A stretch of 64,000 nucleotides of DNA from Urmitella timonensis (lineage in GTDB: Bacteria > Actinomycetota > Actinomycetes > Actinomycetales > Actinomycetaceae). Positions 53,646-61,000 of this stretch are shown here, one piece after another. The position numbers and the translations under genes are program-made. How positions within the stretch are numbered: the first letter of the stretch is position 1; each line of letters opens with the position of its first letter. The notes beneath the pieces are model-generated. The model saw only the letters and a program-made list of their open reading frames with translations. It made no database searches and was not told where the DNA came from. The DNA is taken from NCBI GenBank assembly GCA_900120415.1, contig FQLW01000006.1:558001-622000 (forward strand). Direction: 5' to 3'.

Positions 53646-55250
53646 CTAGGATTTAGGCTCCACATCGTCAGGCGGTTCTACCGTTACCGATGGCTCATTG
53701 GAATCGGTTTTCCGCGCTTGTGAGCGTTCCTGCAAACGCTGCTGAGCCTGTTTAGCGTATTCACGCCCTTTCTCAACCGCCTGTTCGGCATATTCTTTGC
53801 TTTTTGACGCGGCTTGCTCCATGTAGGGGCGCGCCTTTTCCATGGTTTCTTCCGCGTACTCTTTACCCTTCTCAGCGGCCTGTTCCATATAGGGGCGCGC
53901 CTTAAGCACATAGGGGCGTGCCTTTTCTGCCACCTGTTCCACATATTCTTTGCTTTTTTCAGCTGCCTGATCCATATAGGGGCGCGCTTTCTCTAGGGTT
54001 TCTTCCGCATATTCGCGTCCCTGTTCTACTAAAGGTTTAATCCGGTCAGCGGCTTTTTCAGCAGCTTTTTCAAATTCCGGGCGCATCTGGTCAAATGATT
54101 TCGCCATGTTTTCTTTCACCTTTCGATAGATGCTTTCCGTTTCTGCCCTTTTTCCTTGGGCATTATTGCTTGCGGTCTGGGATTTTTCCGTATCGTTGTG
54201 GCTAGGAGCCATATAAATCTGGGTGAGCGCCATCTGAGAGTCAGGGCCAAAATCTGTCGGCGAGGGCGGCATTCCCGCTTTCACTAGCGCCTCGCCTAGG
54301 GCAGCAATTTGAGCGCCATTGTCGGTACAGAACCGAATCGGAGGAATCCGCACGGTTATCCCCGCCGATTCGGCGCGCTGGGCGAGGAGTTCGCGCAGAC
54401 GCGAGTTAGCGGAAAAACCGCCCCCCACCACGATCTCGCGGCAATCAAAATCCTGAGCCGCCTGGACTGCTTTCTTGGTCAGGGAATCATTTACTGCTTC
54501 GGAGAATCCGGCGCAAATGTTTTCCCGGTTAATGCTTTCCCCGGCCGCCTCTAGACCCTCGATATAGCGGGCGACCGCAGTTTTTAGACCTGAGAAAGAG
54601 AAATCATAGCGGTGACGCTCTTTGTCTTTACCGGCCGCCAGTCCCCGCGGGAAACGGATAGCTTCCTTATCCCCCGCCTGCGCCAAGCGGTCTACATGCG
54701 GACCTCCTGGATAGGGCGTATTCAGCAGACGCCCTACTTTATCGAAGGCTTCCCCGGCGGCGTCATCCAAGGTACCGCCAAGTTCGGTAATATCGCGAGC
54801 CAGATCGCGCACCAGCACCAGATTCGAGTGTCCACCCGAGCAAATCAGCCCAATAAAAGGAGGATTAAACTCCCCTTCTACCAGGGCATCTACCGCCAGG
54901 TGTCCGATTACGTGGTTTACGCCGTACAGCGGTTTATCTAAGGCGAGTGCCAAGGCTTTAGCCGCCGAAATACCTACGGTCAGCGAGCCTACTAATCCCG
55001 GGCCTGCCGCGCAAGCAATCGCGTCTACCTCGCTTAAGGCCACCCCGGCCTGTTCACAGGCAGCCTGTAAAGTGGGCAGGAAGGATTCCAGGTGCGCCCG
55101 GGACGCAATTTCGGGGATGATTCCGCCGTAACGAGCATGTTCATCCATCGAGGTGGCAGTACAATCTGCCAATAGTTTTCCCCCGCGCACCAGCGCCACG
55201 CCAGTCTCGTCGCAGGTAGACTCGATTCCCAATATTAACGGCTCACTCAT
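53646..55250 (-). CDS. tsaD: TsaD (Kae1) with a 180-residue repetitive helical C-terminal extension
   Basis: The tRNA N6-threonylcarbamoyladenosine transferase core covers residues 1 to about 350. ILGIESTCDETGVALV and MDEHARYGGIIPEIASRAHLE carry the metal histidines, and ICSGGHSNLVLV and GGTLDDAAGEAFDK are canonical. Normal TsaD ends here at GPDSQMALTQIYMAP. This frame continues for about 182 residues, largely as amphipathic repeats of roughly 22 residues (EKARPYMEQAAEKGKEYAEE and variants), ending in an acidic tail. An in-frame ATG at 54107 with AAAGGTG upstream could also yield the extension as a separate 153-residue protein. No stop or frameshift separates them in this sequence. Confidence 0.92.
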   Translation of the reverse strand: MSEPLILGIESTCDETGVALVRGGKLLADCTATSMDEHARYGGIIPEIASRAHLESFLPTLQAACEQAGVALSEVDAIACAAGPGLVGSLTVGISAAKALALALDKPLYGVNHVIGHLAVDALVEGEFNPPFIGLICSGGHSNLVLVRDLARDITELGGTLDDAAGEAFDKVGRLLNTPYPGGPHVDRLAQAGDKEAIRFPRGLAAGKDKERHRYDFSFSGLKTAVARYIEGLEAAGESINRENICAGFSEAVNDSLTKKAVQAAQDFDCREIVVGGGFSANSRLRELLAQRAESAGITVRIPPIRFCTDNGAQIAALGEALVKAGMPPSPTDFGPDSQMALTQIYMAPSHNDTEKSQTASNNAQGKRAETESIYRKVKENMAKSFDQMRPEFEKAAEKAADRIKPLVEQGREYAEETLEKARPYMDQAAEKSKEYVEQVAEKARPYVLKARPYMEQAAEKGKEYAEETMEKARPYMEQAASKSKEYAEQAVEKGREYAKQAQQRLQERSQARKTDSNEPSVTVEPPDDVEPKS

Positions 55251-55331
55251 ACTCCCATTTTACCCACACCTAGATTTGCGACCTAACGATATCGCCTCTA
55301 GCTGTAATAACTCTCTTGGAATATGATTCGG

Positions 55332-55400
55332 ACATTGCCTCCGCTGACAATGAGACTTTGCCAAAAAACAGGACATTGGGTCTAAAAACCAGGACATTGA
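55332..55400. repeat. Diverged duplicate of an internal Fic gene segment
   Basis: The stretch containing TCCGCTGACAATGAGACTTT and CTAAAAACCAGGACATTG is repeated with several changes at about 56361-56430 inside the Fic gene. One base is missing relative to the gene copy, so the upstream copy is out of frame. Confidence 0.75.
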
Positions 55401-55454
55401 ATGGGCAGGAATACGCAAACCTCAGCTAAAATGACACTAGCAGCAGGAGGTGTG

Positions 55455-56684
55455 ATGACAGATAGAGGCGGGATTGGGGAACCCAAAGAGGATCCATTTG
55501 CCCATTATGTACGCCAGGGATCCCCGTCTCAACGCGCTCTGACTGCTGCTTGGCAGGCAGGAATTGGTTTACAAGCTGTAGATGGTTTAGCGCCCTCACC
55601 GTATCTAATAACTACCGCTAGGAGCTCCATCGAAGGCGAAATCACTTTAGATGAAGTTCAATGCCTGGTTAATTCCTACTATCAGCAAAACCCTCAGCGA
55701 GGCGTAAAGCGAGTTGAGGAGGCAGACAAAGTAGCTACCCGGGTTGCGCAAGTATTATCTGAGGACGGATTCGTCTTCTCGGCTGCGCAGTATCTGGCGA
55801 TACACCGCCGGCTTTTTGCAGGAATCTATCCTCAGGCCGGAAAAGTTCGCACCTACAATATCTCCAAGCAAGAATGGGTGCTGGACGCAGATACTGTCAC
55901 CTATGGGAATGCTGCCGATTTAATGGTTACCCTGGAATACGATTTAGCTTTAGAGCGCGCTTTTAGTTACCGAGGGCTGAGTACCGCCGAAATTATTGGA
56001 CACCTAGCTTCCTTTGTGGCTAGATTGTGGCAAATCCACCTATTCGATGAGGGAAATACCCGCACGACCGCCGTATTTTTCATCAAGTATCTCCGTACTT
56101 TGGGTTTCACTGTCGATAACACCGCTTTTTCGAAACATGCCTGGTATTTTCGAAACGCTCTGGTGCGCGCGAACTACGAAAACCTGACTGCTGGGATTCA
56201 CGAAACTAACGAATACCTAGTCAAGTTCTTGCAAAACTTGCTGCTAGGAGAAGAAAATGAGTTGAAAAATCGGTATCTGCATATCAGCGGTTTAGTTAGT
56301 ACTGCAGAGAATCAGGCTTTTGAGTCTGACAGGCAGGAAGTTTCCCCGGAAACTCAGGACATTACTTCCGCTGACGATGGGACTTTATCGAAAAAACAGG
56401 ATATTGGGGCTAAAAACCAGGATATTAGACTAGAAAATCAGGATATTGCCTGGAAAGGTCTTAGTCCAGTCTCGGCTCGGCACGCCCAAAAACTCTACGA
56501 TTTCTTCGGGAATGAGGGCGTTTTCTCGCGTTCGCAGGTAACAGAGATATTGGGGATAACCCCCTCCCCGGCCTCTGAACTTTTGCGGAAACTCCTGGCT
56601 GCCTCCCTGATTAGTAAAGTTAAAGGCAAAGGAAAAGGCAAGTACCGTTTCACTCCCCTTCAGCCCGAGGGCGGGGCTAACTAA
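55455..56684 (+). CDS. Fic-domain protein with C-terminal winged helix
   Basis: A protein of 409 residues. The Fic core has FAGIYPQAGKVRTYNISKQEW (flap region) and the catalytic loop HLFDEGNTRTTAVF near residue 200. It keeps the His, Asp/Glu and Gly-Asn of HPFx(D/E)GNGR, but Pro is Leu and the second Gly is Thr, so AMP-transfer activity may be changed. N-terminal TARSSIEGEITLDE has an (S/T)xxxE(G/N)-type inhibitory helix look. A Gln-Asp-Ile-rich linker (KKQDIGAKNQDIRLENQDIA) leads to a winged helix (FSRSQVTEILGITPSPASELLRKLL). ATG at 55455 follows AGGAGG. Confidence 0.86.
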   Translation: MTDRGGIGEPKEDPFAHYVRQGSPSQRALTAAWQAGIGLQAVDGLAPSPYLITTARSSIEGEITLDEVQCLVNSYYQQNPQRGVKRVEEADKVATRVAQVLSEDGFVFSAAQYLAIHRRLFAGIYPQAGKVRTYNISKQEWVLDADTVTYGNAADLMVTLEYDLALERAFSYRGLSTAEIIGHLASFVARLWQIHLFDEGNTRTTAVFFIKYLRTLGFTVDNTAFSKHAWYFRNALVRANYENLTAGIHETNEYLVKFLQNLLLGEENELKNRYLHISGLVSTAENQAFESDRQEVSPETQDITSADDGTLSKKQDIGAKNQDIRLENQDIAWKGLSPVSARHAQKLYDFFGNEGVFSRSQVTEILGITPSPASELLRKLLAASLISKVKGKGKGKYRFTPLQPEGGAN

Positions 56685-57076
56685 CTATTTCTCCCACCGA
56701 AGTAGCGCGGGATTCCAGGTCATTTTCCCTAAGCGCATCTTAACTGCTGGACTAAGTAAAGCTTCAGCGAGCTTTACTGCTCCCCTAACCGTTTTCAGAG
56801 ACTCAGGTAGACCAGTTTGTAACCACATTTTTTCGTACTGCTTTTCTTGTGGCTGTCCCCACTCTTCTGGAATCTGAAAGCTTTCAGGCAAGGCGATATG
56901 GCGTACGGAGCTTGTCCACCTTTTAAGACAAAGGTGGTATTTTCCGATGAAAACACGCGACAAAGAAGTCGATGAAAATAGAAAGATGTTACCGCACGAC
57001 CGGTTTCAGCTGATGACTTCGCAGCCGCTGCTTTAATGGCCATTTCAAGGGCTGCAGGGCTGTCATATTTAGCCAT
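56685..57076 (-). pseudogene. AbiEii nucleotidyltransferase toxin, internally deleted and frameshifted
   Basis: The first frame (57076 to 56795) starts MAKYDSPAALEMAIKA and reaches the nucleotide-binding FVLKGGQA, then loses homology and stops. A second frame (to 56685) holds the normal C-terminal end of the family (LPESFQIPEEWGQPQEKQYE to WNPALLRW). About 160-170 residues that should lie between, with the catalytic DxD strand, are missing, and the join (about 56895-56925) changes frame. No active toxin can be made. The start overlaps the antitoxin stop by eight bases, as in intact AbiE operons. Confidence 0.82.
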
Positions 57077-57725
57077 CTTTCGTCCTTTCGCTAAGTCCTG
57101 CTTCGGAGAGCAAATCTTTATAGATTCGACTCGCCTTTTCTTCCTTATACTGCCCTTTTAATAGGTGTTCAAGCATGGCAAAGTTAAAATTTCGATTGGC
57201 ATACCAGGCATCATGTAAAGCGTTTCCGATCAAAGAAAAATCTTCATTATCAAGCATTAGGTCAAAAATAGTGCGTTCGGGGCGAGTAACCGGAATGCCC
57301 TTTACGAACGCGACCTGGCTGCGGGAAACATTTCGTCTACCGAAGTTTGCAGCGCGATTTCTGGTGTTAAATCTTTTTGGCGAATACAACCGATACGTAG
57401 ACAAATGAAAATCACCGACTTCTAGCAATGATGCCGCCGTAGAGCCCCCCACTACCACGCCATCCCAAGTCGATGTTTTCATGCGCTCATAGGTGAATTT
57501 TGCGGGATTAGTCAGTTTCCATACTGCTATTAGCTCATCCACATAAGTTACCCCCGCTCCCACCATGCGATAGGCGCCGCGCATAATTCTTTCAAGCCGC
57601 CCCGCCTTCACCGCGTCATGTAGCGCGTCCCGAGGTATCCCGGTACGCTCGGCTTGCGCAGTGGTGAATACCCCCTCAGATTCTGATAGCTGCGCAATAG
57701 ATGCGACCCAATTTGAAACTTGCAT
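57069..57725 (-). CDS. abiEi: AbiEi-type antitoxin
   Basis: A protein of 218 residues. The N-terminal winged helix (GVFTTAQAERTGIPRDALHDAVKAGRLERIMRGAYRM) binds DNA, and the C-terminal part (GIPVTRPERTIFDLMLDNED) is the AbiEi antitoxin domain. In type IV toxin-antitoxin systems AbiEi counters the AbiEii nucleotidyltransferase and represses its own promoter. Here the antitoxin is intact while the partner downstream is broken. A 7-base inverted repeat just upstream of the ATG fits autoregulation. Confidence 0.88.
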   Translation of the reverse strand: MQVSNWVASIAQLSESEGVFTTAQAERTGIPRDALHDAVKAGRLERIMRGAYRMVGAGVTYVDELIAVWKLTNPAKFTYERMKTSTWDGVVVGGSTAASLLEVGDFHLSTYRLYSPKRFNTRNRAANFGRRNVSRSQVAFVKGIPVTRPERTIFDLMLDNEDFSLIGNALHDAWYANRNFNFAMLEHLLKGQYKEEKASRIYKDLLSEAGLSERTKDG

Positions 57726-57760
57726 GTTGCAATTGTAGGCTATTTCCCGACATTTGCAAC
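57726..57760. promoter_or_regulatory. Inverted repeat upstream of abiEi (probable autoregulatory operator)
   Basis: GTTGCAA and TTGCAAC, 21 bases apart, directly before the start codon. AbiEi antitoxins are known to bind inverted repeats in their own promoter. Confidence 0.65.
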
Positions 57761-57879
57761 AGGTTATCGCTATTTCTTGGAATTATTTACGAGGGCGAGG
57801 GTGGGGTTTAGCGTTTATCGGTAAATAACGGGCTAAGTAACCTTACGGTAAGAGGGTGACCATCATTCTGGAAAGCGCA

Positions 57880-57915
57880 AAGGCGGGCTCGGAGATTTTT
57901 CTCCGAGCCCGCCTT
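57880..57915. terminator. Terminator after the large adhesin gene
   Basis: AAGGCGGGCTCGGAGA and its complement with a four-base TTTT loop, 87 bases after the adhesin stop on the minus strand. Confidence 0.75.
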
Positions 57916-58001
57916 AAAGTTTTAGCGAACTGCTAATTCTTTTCAGTGTCCACAGCTGTTAGCTGCCATGAAAGCTCTGAAAAGAACTACTTGGTATCGC
58001 T

Positions 58002-61000
58002 TTAGCTTTGCCGACGCCTGGCGGTCAAAGTACCCATACCGGCGATGGTTAATGCCAATGCCAGCAGGGACAATCCCAGGATGGGAGCACCGGTCTTTGG
58101 TAGACCCGAACCGGGCACTACATCTTTTGGACCAGGATTAGCCGACTTGATAGTCACCATAGTTTCAACCTGGGTGCTGCCGGGCTTCTTGCCTCCATCA
58201 GGTGCAGTGTAGTCAATCGAAATAGTGACCTTTTGACCAGTTACTATCTCGGTAGGCGTACCACTAATCACACAAGCGGAGCGTTTTTCGTCCCACTTAA
58301 TGTTCAAACCTTTAGGCAGTCTCTCGGCTTTGCAGCTAGTAATCGTGGCTTTACCAGGATTATCTACCGGAACCACCACCGTGGTTAGCGGTTTATCTTT
58401 CTGCCCCTCGATATTGGGAATAACCGGGACGCTGGGCGCTAGCGCGCAACCGTTCTTATCGACTGCGGCGCCTTTCGGGGTGTTAGCGCATTTGTCCTGT
58501 TTGTCAGCTACGCCGTCTCCGTCACCGTCTTTTGCAGGATCGGTAATAGTAACGGTGGTTTCGCCACTTGCTTTCCCTCCAGGATGCTGATCGGTCTTAT
58601 CTTGCGGAGTGTAATCGACAGTAATCGTAACTTTCCCGTCGGTTACCTCTTCAGTGGGGGTACCACTGATTACGCAGGCTTGTTTGCCCTCGTTCCATTC
58701 GATAGTTAGACCGGCAGGTAATCCCGTGGCCTGACAGGCGGTGACCTTGGTTTTACCGGGGTTCTTTACCGGCACATCAACCGGGTCGATCGCTTTGCCT
58801 TTTTCACCGGTAATCTTAGGTGCGTCCGGCAAGCTGGGAGCCACTGAGCATCCATTCTTGTCTACCTTGGCATCTTGGGGGGTTCCGGCGCATTTATCTT
58901 TATCGTCGGCAACACCGTCACCATCATCATCACCTGGTAGGGCAATCTTGAACTTGGCGGTCACCTTATCGGTAGTGCCATCCTTATAGGTGACTTTCAC
59001 CGGGATCTCGGTGTTTCCTTGAGCTGGTTTATCCCAGGTAATAATCCCGGTCTTAGCATCAATGGACACTCCCGCAGGTGCGTCCTTACCCAGGGCAAAC
59101 TTGGTTCCTGCCGGAGCCGCAGTTTTTTCGTCCTTATCTTTGGTGGTTACTTCATCAAAGAGCGGAGCCGCAGAAACCGCTGGCTTACCTACCTGACCAT
59201 TAACATCAGCATAGGACGGATTCCAACGGTCAGCTAAGGTACAACCGAATTCGTCTACCTTATCTTTATCGGCAGCCGGAGTACCAGGACACAAATCGTC
59301 CCCAGCTTGCGGGTTCTCCGGATCAACCGGATCTGGCTTACCGTCACCGTCTTTATCGGTACGAACTTTAACGGTCACGGTAGCGTTATCTGCCGAGTTA
59401 TCCGCATAGTTCACCTTTACCGGAACAGTAATTTCCTCACCATTCTTAGCAGTATCAGGAATATTCAACGTAACCTGCCCGGTCTTATCATCAACGCTTG
59501 CCCCTTGGGGAGCATTATCTCCGAGGACGTACCGAGCGGTGTTGGGAACGTTCTTATCTCCCGTTTGCGAGGCTTTAACGCTTTCACCTGGTTTCCCAGT
59601 TACTGCCGGGTATGCCGGGTTGTAACGATCAGCGTCAGTCAGGTTGTCTTTGATAGTTACGCTGGTCTTACCTTGAATATCGCCACCAGGGTGGTCGGCA
59701 GACTTATCTGCCGGTTCAAAGCTGACCGTGACATTGACATCCCGACCGGGATTAACGATCTCAGTGGGGATACCACTGATTACGCAGGCTGTCCCCTCTT
59801 TATTAAGAGCAATGGTAAGCCCCGCAGGAAGTCCCTCGGCCTTACAAGCAGTCAGCTTGCTCTTTCCGGGGTTATCTACCGGAACAGTTACCGAAGTAAT
59901 CGGGGTGTCCTTTTCACCTACGATGGGGTTAATCTTACCTACCGTAGGCAGTACCGAGCAGCCGTCGTTGTCTACCTTTGCGCCTTTAGGAGTTCCCGGA
60001 CACTTGTCCTCACCAGCAACCGGGTTGCCCGGATCCTTCGGATCAGCAACCCCATCACCATCGTCATCCTTAGCCACAAAGACACTACCACTCTTCTTAA
60101 CCGTACCAGCATCTTTAGCCCCATCAACACGCTTAAAGCCAACAGTTAAATCCACCTGCTTATCAATACTCTTCGTAGGAGTACCACTAATAACACAAGC
60201 AGAAGACGCAGCATCGAACTTAACAGTCAAACCAACAGCCGTCAGCTCATCAGCCGAGCAAGACAAATCACTAGCCTTACCATCATTAGTAACCTTCACA
60301 CTCACAGGAGAAATAGCCTTACCAACCATCCCCTTAACCGCGAAATCACCAACAACCGGAACTACCGCACAACCATCAGCATCAACCTTCGCGCCAGCAG
60401 GAGTACCAGCACACTTATCAGCAGCATCCGCGACACCATCACCATCAGAATCCTTACCAGGATCAGTAATAGTAGCAGTCGTATTCACCGGGATACTACC
60501 AGCAGGATTACTAGTATCATCACCATCTTTCGGATCATAATTCACGCTAACAGTAACCGCTTTGTCCTTAACTTCCTCACTAGGAGTACCACTAACAACA
60601 CAAGCCTTCTTCTCCGGCGAGTATTTAACACTCAAACCAGCAGGCAAAGAATCAGAACTACAAGTAACAGCAGCCATACCCGGATTATCAACCGGAACCA
60701 CCACTACCTCACTAATCTCCTTACCCTTCTGCCCACTAATAGCAACCGGAGTACCAGCCGTCGGCTTCACCGCACAACCATTAGCATCAACCTTCGCACC
60801 AGCAGGAGTACCAGCACACTTATCCTTCGAATCAGGAACAGTATCATTATCGCCATCGGCTTCAGCGCTAATAGTTGCTTTAGCAGTGCCAGTAGCCTCT
60901 CCGCCGTCATGCTGCTCAGTCTTATCAACCGGCTCGAAACTGACTTTAACAGTTACCTCTTTATCCTTGGCCTCCTCACTAGGAGTACCAGTAATCACGC

